Source: CBDUBU01 sp965365465 (GTDB taxonomy: Bacteria; Bacteroidota; Rhodothermia; Rhodothermales; DASSAV01). From it: a stretch of 6,025 nucleotides of DNA. Position 1 is the stretch's first letter; each line of letters opens with the position of its first letter. This document shows, one piece after another, positions 1 to 5,422 of the stretch. A model generated the notes under the pieces. That model had not been told where the DNA came from and did no database searches. It saw only the letters and a list, made by a program, of their open reading frames with translations. Location: contig CBDUBU010000260.1 of NCBI GenBank assembly GCA_965365465.1, forward strand, positions 1 to 6,025, read 5' to 3'. The position numbers and the translations under genes are program-made.

Positions 1-283
1 CCGTGGTGGCTGGCGTATGCAGCGCTGCCGTCCTGCCCTCCCGGTCGAGATGAAAGCCGGAAAGGAGAGCCGTTTTGCACGCAAACCGGAGCAGCAGTTC
101 CAGGTACGTTTCGATAGACTGGAGCCGGTTTGTGAAGGGCCTTGCACGGGGGAGGTTTCTGTCGCCTGCCTGGAGAGGGAAACCCGGAGGTCTGCTCGGA
201 TGTGCGGCAGCCGATCCCTGAAGCAGCAACATCAGAAAGCCGCGTCCGGCGGCATGGTCAAACCTGAACTGCCGGTGCGCCAT
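1..283 (-). CDS. Probable N-terminal part of an unrecognised protein, cut by the left edge
   Basis: The minus strand is open from an ATG at 283-281 to the window edge (94 codons, no stop). About two thirds of its codons end in G or C, comparable to the firm genes here. The protein begins MAHRQFRFDHAAGRGFLMLL and has a short hydrophobic stretch near residues 16-27, too short and interrupted to call a signal peptide with confidence. A second apolar helix-like stretch (SIETYLELLLRFACKTALL) lies near residues 60-78. A purine-rich GGAGAGAG lies 12 bases upstream of the ATG, somewhat far for a ribosome binding site. The start sits 23 bases downstream of an intrinsic terminator, so transcription may begin afresh or read through. 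I do not recognise a family. Plus-strand frames are also open over part of this stretch, so the strand is a judgement based on protein character. Confidence 0.42.
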   Translation of the reverse strand, partial: MAHRQFRFDHAAGRGFLMLLLQGSAAAHPSRPPGFPLQAGDRNLPRARPFTNRLQSIETYLELLLRFACKTALLSGFHLDREGRTAALHTPATT

Positions 284-306
284 GGTCAGAACAATCTCTC
301 TCCGTG

Positions 307-339
307 AAAAAAGATAGGCATCGACAAAGCCTCGATGCC
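307..339 (-). terminator. Intrinsic terminator, minus strand
   Basis: Read on the minus strand, a perfect 8-bp stem (arms 339-332 and 324-317, GGCATCGA paired with TCGATGCC) with a 7-base loop is followed after four bases by six T (312-307). There is no T-run on the plus side. It would end transcripts coming from the 340-700 region on the minus strand. Because an open minus-strand gene starts at 283, it could also act as an attenuator for that gene. Confidence 0.6.
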
Positions 340-378
340 GGGCTGATTCTACCAGAGCGCCCAGGGAGGGTGCGCCGC

Positions 379-410
379 CGCCGTGCGGCGCATGGCGCCG
401 GCGCACGGCG
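379..410. repeat. GC-rich inverted repeat, strong hairpin
   Basis: CGCCGTGC (379-386) pairs with GCACGGCG (403-410), and the stem continues with GGCGC (387-391) paired to GCGCC (395-399) around a 3-base ATG loop. Three bases, 400-402, bulge on one side. An overlapping alternative pairs GTGCGCCG (370-377) with CGGCGCAC (399-406). Neither strand has a T-run afterwards, so this is not an intrinsic terminator. It could be a REP-like element, part of a structured RNA or a protein site. One copy is seen in the window. Confidence 0.6.
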
Positions 411-715
411 TGAGACATGCCATTCACAGGTTCGTTTTGTGTACCCTTCTGCACCGACAAGCTGCTTTTTGACGTTTTCACGGAGTGTCAGGCATCCTGG
501 ACGCTGATGCGGACAAGATAGGCATCGCCATACAGGCTCTTTCCCGGAAGGAGCGCAAGCCCTGCGTCCGGTTTCGGCGCATATGATGTGTAGGCTCCGG
601 CAGGGCAACCGGAACGCGGCAGTTCTTCTAGAGCCTGGTCGCTCTTGTTTCAGGACAGGAGAAACTGTTTCTTCTCTGCATCATATTATATATCAAACAC
701 GTAACTACCCGGAAG

Positions 716-748
716 AAGAATCACTCAGGGGCTTGCGCCCTGATTCTT
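716..748 (+). other. Interrupted hairpin with weak T-rich tail
   Basis: CAGGG (726-730) pairs with CCCTG (738-742) across a 7-base loop, and AAGAAT (716-721) pairs with ATTCTT (743-748), with four unpaired bases (722-725) between the two stems on the left side. On the plus strand the right arm ends in a short T-rich stretch. It may be a weak terminator for transcription entering from the left, or a leader structure before the small gene at 801. Confidence 0.3.
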
Positions 749-800
749 TGACAGGCATCCCGGAAATCCGTTGTCTGGAGAGAGGGTCTTCTTCTTTGCC

Positions 801-980
801 ATGGCTCTTTTCATATTCATATTCCTGATTTGCCTCTTTTCCTTCTCTGCGTTGTTTCTAAACTACTGGCGCCACCAGATCGAACGCGAGACTGCTGAGG
901 AAATCGCTGCCCGATCGGCCGGCCGAACAACCGACACCGAGGCATCGGAAGGGAAACCCCGCACGGCAGGTTCCAGGTAG
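801..980 (+). CDS. Small single-pass membrane protein, function unknown
   Basis: This is a 59-residue protein. Residues 2-21 form one strongly hydrophobic helix rich in Phe, Leu and Ile, followed by NYWRHQIERETAEEIAARS and a polar, charged tail. Basic residues right after the helix predict an N-out, C-in topology in the inner membrane. It lacks a cleavage site, so the segment is likely an anchor and not a signal peptide. The ATG at 801 is preferred because the hydrophobic segment begins there and GGAGAGAGGG lies 14 bases upstream, though that spacing is long. A TTG at 771 in the same frame would add ten residues (starting with Ser-Gly-Glu-Arg) but would place the purine-rich run inside the gene. 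It converges on the kinase gene with 55 bases between stops. No family is recognised. It is small like the accessory subunits of respiratory or transport complexes, but nothing visible assigns it to one. Confidence 0.55.
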   Translation: MALFIFIFLICLFSFSALFLNYWRHQIERETAEEIAARSAGRTTDTEASEGKPRTAGSR

Positions 981-1035
981 GAGAGCGCGCAGCGCCTCTT
1001 ACGCCCTGCCTCCAGGCAATCCGGCGCTGGTTCCG

Positions 1036-2415
1036 TCAGACCAGATCAGCGGGTTTCGCCTCCCATTCCAGTACGCACGCAATGGTGGTTCCTCCTTTCC
1101 GGGAACGCCGTTTCACTTCCAGGGATGCGCCAATAACGTCAGCGCGGTATTGCATGGTGCGAAGGCCCCATCCGCCCACGGCGGCGGCATTTTCCGGGAT
1201 GCCCTTTCCGTCATCCTCGATGCGCAGCACAACACGGCTTTTTCTGCGAGCAAAGTCGATAGTAACGGTCTGAGGCGCTGCGTGTTTGACCGCGTTGTTG
1301 ATGGCCTCCTGAGCAATGCGGTAAAGCTGGAAGGCCACATCATCCGCCACTTCTGCGCCGCCGCCGCGCAAGCTGCATCTGATGCCGAACGCCTTCTCCG
1401 TCCTCGCTGCAAGTCGTTCCAGGGCTATCGAGAGAGAAGGGCCGGGTATGGAAACGGGGGAGAGTTGATGCGAGAGGCGACGGGCGCTTTCACGCGCCTC
1501 CCGGAGCATCTTGTTCATCTGGAACGCATACTTATGCAGAGTAGAATCCCCGGCTTCCAGCTTCTCCTCGATCATCTCTGCGAACGCCGCAACGGCTGTA
1601 AGCTGCTGTCCCAGGTCGTCATGTAGTTCCTGACCGATCCGGCGCTGCTCACGCGCTGCGGCCTCCAGAACCTCGCGCTCCAGACGCCGTCGCTCTGACA
1701 CGTCGGCAAACATTTCGAGCACGCATTGCTCGCCGATGAGGTCGATCACCTCCGCAGAAGCAAGCGTATCCCGGATTTTCCCTTCCTTTGTGCGAATCTG
1801 AAGGTTGAGGTTTTCAAAGCGGCCATGCCGCGCCAGTTCGCTTTCCCGCTGGAGCGGACTGTGGAAAACCTTCAGTTCGTTTACCGTGAGGCCGGTGATT
1901 TCCTCCCGGCGATATCCGGTTAGCCGCGTAAAGCTCTCGTTAACGTCCAGAAACCTCCCTTCAGCCAGGGTCGTCAGGCAGATGGCAACCGGGGCAGACT
2001 GGAAGGCCATTGAAAAACGCTCTTCGCTTTCCCGGAGTGCGCCTTCTACACGTCTGCGTTCCTCCACATCGTGCATTGTGTAGAACCGCCAGTTTCCTTC
2101 AGGGCCGGTTTCAGAGCCGGAGCGCATCTCGGCCAGAAAGGTTGTTCCGTCCCTCCGTCTGCCGTAGCCGTCGCACACGCGAGCGCGCCCTTCCTGATGT
2201 TCCTCAGGCTGTGCATCCGCCTGCTCCTGAAGGGGCGTGAACAGCAGATTCAGGTTGACTTTTTGCATCTCGCCGGCGCCATAGCCGAATAGCTGCTCCG
2301 CGTAACTGTTTGCGTACTTGATCTCTCCAGACCTGGAGGCCAGTATCGCGGCATCTGGCGATCCCTCCAGCAATTCCATCAGGACGTTCTGGTAATCCCT
2401 CGCGGAGGTGCTCAT
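1036..2415 (-). CDS. Soluble two-PAS sensor histidine kinase (HisKA_3 type)
   Basis: This 459-residue kinase autophosphorylates on histidine and passes the phosphate to a response regulator, most likely the divergent one at 2687. Two PAS domains lie at about residues 8-118 and 128-242, each followed by an EERRR or ERRRL linker helix. The dimerisation/phosphoacceptor region follows at about 250-320 with GQELHDDLGQQL, His265 being the expected phosphorylated residue in the ELHDDLGQ signature of the NarX/UhpB/DesK group. The ATPase domain has an N box (QEAINNAVKHA, Asn374), a G1 box (DDGKG, 401-405) and a G2 box (GGWGLRTM, 414-421). There is no transmembrane segment or signal peptide, so it acts in the cytoplasm and probably senses an internal or diffusible cue through PAS. 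No haem- or flavin-binding signature can be assigned by eye. The ATG at 2415 has no clear ribosome binding site but is the natural domain start. Confidence 0.93.
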   Translation of the reverse strand: MSTSARDYQNVLMELLEGSPDAAILASRSGEIKYANSYAEQLFGYGAGEMQKVNLNLLFTPLQEQADAQPEEHQEGRARVCDGYGRRRDGTTFLAEMRSGSETGPEGNWRFYTMHDVEERRRVEGALRESEERFSMAFQSAPVAICLTTLAEGRFLDVNESFTRLTGYRREEITGLTVNELKVFHSPLQRESELARHGRFENLNLQIRTKEGKIRDTLASAEVIDLIGEQCVLEMFADVSERRRLEREVLEAAAREQRRIGQELHDDLGQQLTAVAAFAEMIEEKLEAGDSTLHKYAFQMNKMLREARESARRLSHQLSPVSIPGPSLSIALERLAARTEKAFGIRCSLRGGGAEVADDVAFQLYRIAQEAINNAVKHAAPQTVTIDFARRKSRVVLRIEDDGKGIPENAAAVGGWGLRTMQYRADVIGASLEVKRRSRKGGTTIACVLEWEAKPADLV

Positions 2416-2501
2416 AATATCGGGAAATAGTTACTGGTAGAACGATTTCTTGCTTAAGGTCCGAATAAAATATCCGATAACATTATAACCAAACGGCCTT
2501 A

Positions 2502-2511
2502 CAGTATATCT
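2502..2511 (-). promoter_or_regulatory. Motif AGATATACTG facing the kinase gene
   Basis: On the minus strand the 10 bases AGATATACTG are identical to the plus-strand copy at 2646-2655. The motif contains TATACT, a good -10 hexamer that would start transcription about 80 bases before the kinase start codon. It could be a promoter element, a regulator half-site or both. Confidence 0.35.
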
Positions 2512-2645
2512 ATCAGCCTGGCGCCTGATCTGTTTGAATGTCGGCATTCTCAGGCATCTGCGCGTAATTGCTCGGGAAAAGGGCCTTCTCGTTGGTTCGC
2601 TCCATAGCTGAATCTGCTTCATGCGTAAAGCGAATTTTCTGCATA

Positions 2646-2655
2646 AGATATACTG
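2646..2655 (+). promoter_or_regulatory. Motif AGATATACTG facing the regulator gene
   Basis: This is the plus-strand copy of the motif at 2502-2511. Used as a -10 element, TATACT (2649-2654) would start transcription about 26 bases before the ATG at 2687. The hexamer 17 bases upstream is TAAAGC, a poor -35, so the promoter would need help or a different sigma factor. Confidence 0.38.
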
Positions 2656-2686
2656 AAGCAAACTTTTTTGTGACTGAGTACTGTGC

Positions 2687-3403
2687 ATGAAAACAGACGC
2701 AACAGCGGAAGATACTGCCTCTGCGAATCGCATCAAGGTGCTGGTCATCGACGACCACCCCTCCGTCCGTCTGGCCCTGGAGGCAAGGATCCGTGGCAAG
2801 CTGGACATGGAATGGTGCGGGGAAGCAGGGTCGGCGCGGGAAGCCGTGCCGTTGCTGGAAGCGACAACGCCTCACGCAGCAATCGTGGACATCTCGCTTG
2901 AGGACGTTCACGGCCTTGATCTGGTGGCCTATATCCACAGTCACTATCCTGCAGTTCGGGTTGTCGTTTACTCGATGTTTGATGAGGACGCTTACGGTGA
3001 ACAAGCCCTGAAAGCGGGGGCTTCGGGTTATGTGATGAAAACCCAGCCCACTCAGGTTGTCATAGAAACGTTGCGAGCGGCGATACGGGAGCGTACGCTT
3101 GTGCATGGACGCTCTTCTGGTCAGCCAGCGGTCAAGCCTGCGGACAAGCAAAACTTCAGGGCAGTACCGGACCTGGGAGAGCTTACCCGGCGCGAACGCA
3201 ATGTCTTTGAACTGTTGGGAGAGGGTATGATGATCTACGAGATTGCGGAGCAGCTCCGGCTGAGTTATTACACCGTTGAGCAGCACCGCAGGCGCGTAAA
3301 AGAGAAACTCGGGTTTGAAAACCTCGGTTCGCTGGTTCAATTCGCGATCCGCTGGAAGTACGGCCAGCATACGGAGATGCAAGCCATCCCTTCCAGGAAC
3401 TAG
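2687..3403 (+). CDS. NarL/FixJ-family response regulator
   Basis: This is a 238-residue two-domain DNA-binding response regulator. The receiver domain spans about residues 15-135: acidic pair Asp22-Asp23 in VLVIDDHPSVR, phosphoacceptor Asp68 in AAIVDISLED, switch Ser96 in VVVYSMFD and invariant Lys118 in GYVMKTQ. A linker of about 30 residues leads to a LuxR-type helix-turn-helix at about 164-224 (LTRRERNVFELLGEG, then EIAEQLRLSYYTVEQHRRRV as the recognition part). The layout matches the usual partner of HisKA_3 kinases, and the kinase is encoded next door in the opposite direction, so the two are very likely cognate. The ATG at 2687 leaves a short 14-residue lead before the receiver. There is no clear ribosome binding site, as for most genes here. 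A target cannot be read from the sequence; its own divergent promoter is a reasonable candidate. Confidence 0.94.
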   Translation: MKTDATAEDTASANRIKVLVIDDHPSVRLALEARIRGKLDMEWCGEAGSAREAVPLLEATTPHAAIVDISLEDVHGLDLVAYIHSHYPAVRVVVYSMFDEDAYGEQALKAGASGYVMKTQPTQVVIETLRAAIRERTLVHGRSSGQPAVKPADKQNFRAVPDLGELTRRERNVFELLGEGMMIYEIAEQLRLSYYTVEQHRRRVKEKLGFENLGSLVQFAIRWKYGQHTEMQAIPSRN

Positions 3404-3575
3404 AAAAGGACTGGCAGAAACACAGCTTCGCCCGACGCAATACGCCTGACGCTTCCCGCAGAAAAAGCTGCAAGAGAAAAAAGGTCGTACAGGTGTATGC
3501 GTCTGTAGCGTACGCCCCATTGCGAAGAATACCTGCATCATGTGACGCTCATACAGGGGTTAATCCAGGCAAGCC

Positions 3576-3590
3576 GTGCATAAATTGCAC
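3576..3590. promoter_or_regulatory. Palindrome GTGCA-N5-TGCAC upstream of an orphan gene
   Basis: A perfect 5+5 inverted repeat with a 5-base AT-only spacer sits about 55 bases before the ATG at 3646, an operator-like position. The intergenic stretch 3404-3645 otherwise shows no gene and no terminator with a T-run after the regulator's stop. TTGCAC (3585-3590) could double as a -35 element, but I see no convincing -10 after it. Confidence 0.25.
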
Positions 3591-3595
3591 TTCGA

Positions 3596-3611
3596 GAGCA
3601 GAAGCCTGCTC
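3596..3611. other. Short hairpin GAGCAG-AAGC-CTGCTC
   Basis: A perfect 6-bp stem with a 4-base loop lies 34 bases before the orphan gene's start. There is no T-run, so it is not a terminator. It may be a leader structure or a second operator beside the palindrome at 3576-3590. Confidence 0.3.
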
Positions 3612-3645
3612 ATGCCTGCAAACATCTCTACGAGCGCGCACGTTC

Positions 3646-3894
3646 ATGCAGCCGGAGTTCCTTACCGACCCTTGCCATTATTCCATAGAACACCTTGTCC
3701 GGCAGGCGCTGGCCTACCGGCTTATCTCTGACTACCGCATGACTTCCGAGGCGCTGGACCTTGAGCAGGCAAGCGGCGTCATGCTACGCTACAGCCCGGA
3801 AACAGCGCGGGTGTTCCTGCACGGATTGGTTTCCGGTTATGAAATCGGGCAGCGTGCAGGCCGGATTCAAGAAGAAATCGCAGAAGTCTTGTAG
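3646..3894 (+). CDS. Orphan 82-residue protein, function unknown
   Basis: The protein starts MQPEFLTDPCHYS and continues as a mostly helical, soluble polypeptide with alternating charged and apolar residues (VRQALAYRLISDY, then ARVFLHGLVSGYEIGQRAG, and an acidic end EEIAEVL). It has no signal peptide, membrane segment or recognised motif. The frame is open further upstream to 3493, but that extension is Cys-, Arg- and Pro-rich and looks non-coding, so I place the start at the ATG at 3646. No Shine-Dalgarno is seen. It follows the response regulator by 242 bases on the same strand and converges on the synthase gene with only 26 bases between stops and no visible terminator between them. It could be an accessory or regulated target of the two-component system, but this is only positional. 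Confidence 0.55.
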   Translation: MQPEFLTDPCHYSIEHLVRQALAYRLISDYRMTSEALDLEQASGVMLRYSPETARVFLHGLVSGYEIGQRAGRIQEEIAEVL

Positions 3895-3920
3895 ATGTAC
3901 GGGGCAGGGTTTCCGCAGTC

Positions 3921-5225
3921 CTAAACGGTGCGGTGCAGGGGGGCGCTTTCTGCAAAAGCATACGCAGCCCACACTTCCTCCACCACCTCAAGGAGCCGGT
4001 CTATATCCGCTTTCGTATGCGTCGCCATCAGGCTTATGCGGAAACGTTGCTGGCTCACCGGGACAGCAGGGTATTCTATGGAGTTAATGAAAATACCAGC
4101 CTTGTGAAAGTGATGAGACGCCTTGCGCAAGTTCATGGTCTCCGGAACCCGCAACGGTATGATGCCGGAGGTCGCATCTACAGAGAAACCGATCTGCCTG
4201 AGTCCGTTGGCTGTGTAAGCAATATTGTCTCGCAGGCGTTGATGGATTTCCGGTTCATGTTCGAGCAGATCCAGGCTGGCGAGCACCGATGCCAGTACAG
4301 CCGGCGGGAGGGAGGACGAAAACATATAGGATCTGGCAAAAAAGCGCAGGTAGTCAGCAACTGCCTGCGTCGTAGAGGCAAAACCGCCGACGACCCCGAA
4401 TGCCTTGCTGAAGGTGCCCATGATGATGTCAACCTGATCTCTGACGCCGAAGTGCTCGGCGGAGCCGCCTCCATTTGGTCCTACAACCCCGGTGCCGTGC
4501 GCATCGTCAATAATCAGCGTGGCTCCATACTGCTTGCAGAGCGGGGCGATCTGGTCGAGCGGCGCGAGGTCGCCATCCATCGAGTACACGCCTTCCAGCC
4601 CTACAAACGTGTCGCCGGTCTTATCAGACAGAGTCTCCTCCAGGAGCCTTTCCAGCTCGCAGGTGTCGTTATGAGCAAACTTCACAGCCGGCGCATCCCC
4701 CATTTTCAGCCCGTCGTAGAAGGAGGCATGGCTATAGGCGTCATAGATAACCGTATCGTGCCGCCCGGTGAGGCTCGTCAGAATGCCCACATTGGCGCCG
4801 TAACCACTCTGGAACAGCACCGTATCCTCCTTCTGCTTCATGGCAGAAAGCCGTTCTTCTACCTCTTTATGCAACCGTGTATAGCCATTGAGCAGGGGCG
4901 GCCCTCCCACGCCGGCTCCATAGGCATCCACAGCCTGCTTGATGCGCTCACGCACGTAAGGATGGCTCGTCAGCCCCAGATAGTTGTTCGATCCAAACAT
5001 GAGCATACGGTGCATCTGTCCCGTAAACGGATCCACCGTCTCGACTTCGCGGTCTGCCGCCGATATGATTTCGCGCCGGTAGAGCGCCTCTCCATTTTCA
5101 GCGAGTTTCCTGACCCACTGAGAGAAAAATTGCGTGCGTTGCGCAAAGTCGAGTCTTCTGCCTCTGAGCAGGATGTCGCGGAGGCTGAAATTCTCGCCTC
5201 CTGAATAGGAAGTTTCGTTAGCCAT
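3921..5225 (-). CDS. PLP-dependent alpha-oxoamine synthase, serine-palmitoyltransferase-like
   Basis: This 434-residue fold-type I PLP enzyme belongs to the family that joins an amino acid to an acyl-CoA with loss of CO2 (serine palmitoyltransferase, KBL, BioF, HemA). Visible residues: FGSNNYLGL at 77-85, His166 in YSHASFYDG (stacks on the cofactor), Asp240 and His243 in IIDDAHGTG, the Schiff-base Lys274 in GTFSKAFGVVGGF, and RFRISLMATHT near the C-terminus. GTFSKAF resembles serine palmitoyltransferases more than BioF or KBL (GTLGKA), so condensation of serine with a long-chain acyl-CoA is my best guess, giving the first sphingolipid intermediate. No bio genes or threonine dehydrogenase are next to it. 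Length is slightly above the usual 390-420 because of an N-terminal extension of about 70 residues. I choose the ATG at 5225. A GTG at 5318 in frame would add 31 residues but runs through the terminator hairpin. Confidence 0.88.
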   Translation of the reverse strand: MANETSYSGGENFSLRDILLRGRRLDFAQRTQFFSQWVRKLAENGEALYRREIISAADREVETVDPFTGQMHRMLMFGSNNYLGLTSHPYVRERIKQAVDAYGAGVGGPPLLNGYTRLHKEVEERLSAMKQKEDTVLFQSGYGANVGILTSLTGRHDTVIYDAYSHASFYDGLKMGDAPAVKFAHNDTCELERLLEETLSDKTGDTFVGLEGVYSMDGDLAPLDQIAPLCKQYGATLIIDDAHGTGVVGPNGGGSAEHFGVRDQVDIIMGTFSKAFGVVGGFASTTQAVADYLRFFARSYMFSSSLPPAVLASVLASLDLLEHEPEIHQRLRDNIAYTANGLRQIGFSVDATSGIIPLRVPETMNLRKASHHFHKAGIFINSIEYPAVPVSQQRFRISLMATHTKADIDRLLEVVEEVWAAYAFAESAPLHRTV

Positions 5226-5229
5226 GGCG

Positions 5230-5337
5230 TTAAGGTGAGGTAAGGTTGGTATGAAAAAAAACGGCAACGATAAGCCCTGTAAAGGCATTCGTTGCCGGAA
5301 GAACAGACCCGGATTCACTGCCGTTTGTGTTCTTCAT
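5230..5337 (-). CDS. Possible 35-residue leader peptide overlapping the terminator
   Basis: On the minus strand an ATG at 5337-5335 opens a 35-codon frame ending with TAA at 5232-5230, only 4 bases before the synthase ATG at 5225. It begins MKNTNGSESGSVLPATN and continues with an apolar middle (FTGLIVAVFF). It passes through the whole terminator stem and T-run, so a translating ribosome would prevent that hairpin from forming, and termination-reinitiation at the synthase start would be possible. Three of codons 7 to 11 are Ser (AGT, TCC, TCT), notable given the likely serine substrate. There is no visible ribosome binding site, and the frame could be chance. Confidence 0.25.
   Translation of the reverse strand: MKNTNGSESGSVLPATNAFTGLIVAVFFHTNLTSP
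5254..5297 (-). terminator. Strong intrinsic terminator in the synthase leader
   Basis: On the minus strand a perfect 9-bp stem (CGGCAACGA 5297-5289 with TCGTTGCCG 5270-5262) is followed immediately by eight T (5261-5254). The 18-base loop contains a further 3-bp GCC/GGC pairing. It lies downstream of the consensus promoter and 28 bases before the synthase ATG, so it must end a short RNA or be regulated. On the plus strand no T-run follows, so it works in one direction. Confidence 0.85.
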
Positions 5338-5416
5338 CCGTGAGGTTCACAATGCGAAGCTATCCGGACTTCGCCAATAGAAAACACGAGAGTATCTACT
5401 TCATTTATGTTACGGA
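5254..5416 (-). ncRNA. Structured leader RNA or terminated small RNA upstream of the synthase
   Basis: A transcript starting about 7 bases after the -10 (near 5416) and ending at the T-run would be about 163 bases. It holds, in order: P1, a 6-bp stem GCGAAG/CTTCGC (arms 5374-5369 and 5359-5354) with a 9-base loop; a small GTGA/TCAC hairpin (5350-5340); P2, a perfect 8-bp stem GAAGAACA/TGTTCTTC (5335-5328 and 5305-5298) that abuts the terminator stem; and the terminator. CCGGAT in the P1 loop (5367-5362) can pair with ATCCGG inside P2 (5314-5309), a possible kissing contact. CGGAT at 5340-5336 competes for the same partner. I do not recognise SAM, TPP, cobalamin, FMN, glycine, T-box or 6S signatures. 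It may be an attenuator of the synthase gene or an independent small RNA. Confidence 0.55.
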
Positions 5417-5422
5417 GTCGTA

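Larger units (their letters stand above)
340..800. other. Long stretch without a convincing gene
   Basis: No frame here gives a persuasive protein. Frames that stay open are rich in Arg, Cys and Pro, or run through the terminator at 307-339. A minus-strand segment 649-488 reads like natural protein at its end (LYGDAYLVRISVQDA, then stop), but it has no ATG, GTG or TTG start after the upstream stop at 652-650, so it may be a remnant or chance. The stretch also holds a GC-rich hairpin (379-410), a repeat of the 13 bases AAGATAGGCATCG (311-323 and 515-527), an AT-rich patch (681-697) that could contain a promoter -10 element, and a weaker hairpin (716-748). Confidence 0.5.
2416..2686. promoter_or_regulatory. 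Divergent promoter region between kinase and regulator
   Basis: These 271 bases separate two genes transcribed away from each other, so at least one promoter in each direction must lie here or within the flanking genes. The region is clearly more AT-rich than the genes. On the minus strand there is a consensus TATAAT (2487-2482), and TATACT elements occur in both directions within the matched motif pair described separately. I see no good TTGACA-like -35 at standard spacing for any of them, which would fit a non-consensus sigma factor or an activator-dependent promoter. No open reading frame of note is present. Confidence 0.6.

Noticed and set aside
17..307. Plus-strand 96-residue frame at the left edge
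   Set aside because: Its protein is Arg-, Cys- and Gln-rich without apolar segments. The minus-strand frame over the same bases looks more natural, although the choice is not certain.
258..608. Minus-strand 116-residue frame
   Set aside because: It runs straight through the terminator at 307-339 and is full of Arg, Cys and Pro. Only a short middle part looks protein-like, noted as a possible remnant.
1150..1626. Plus-strand 158-residue frame inside the kinase gene
   Set aside because: It is antisense to the catalytic domains of the kinase and has no motifs of its own.
2513..3541. 342-codon open frame on the minus strand opposite the response regulator
   Set aside because: It lies antisense to a gene with all receiver and helix-turn-helix residues in place, and its own protein shows no domain.
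3493..3645. N-terminal extension of the 82-residue gene with several Cys residues (PCINC, ACSC)
   Set aside because: The spacing does not match a known zinc or iron-sulfur motif, and the segment covers the palindrome and hairpin, so it is more likely upstream regulatory DNA.
3933..5204. 423-codon open frame on the plus strand opposite the synthase gene
   Set aside because: It is the mirror of a firmly identified enzyme on the other strand. Its protein is rich in Arg, His and Gln with no motif, as expected from an antisense frame in GC-rich coding DNA.
5226..5318. GTG start at 5318 adding 31 residues to the synthase
   Set aside because: The extension is encoded by the terminator hairpin and T-run (giving a Phe-Phe-Phe stretch), and the family does not need it. 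The ATG at 5225 is preferred.
5254..5416. Leader as 6S RNA, SRP RNA or a known riboswitch
   Set aside because: No long bulged hairpin as in 6S, no GGAAGCAGCC-type SRP apical loop, and none of the conserved cores of SAM, TPP, FMN, cobalamin or T-box elements could be found by eye.
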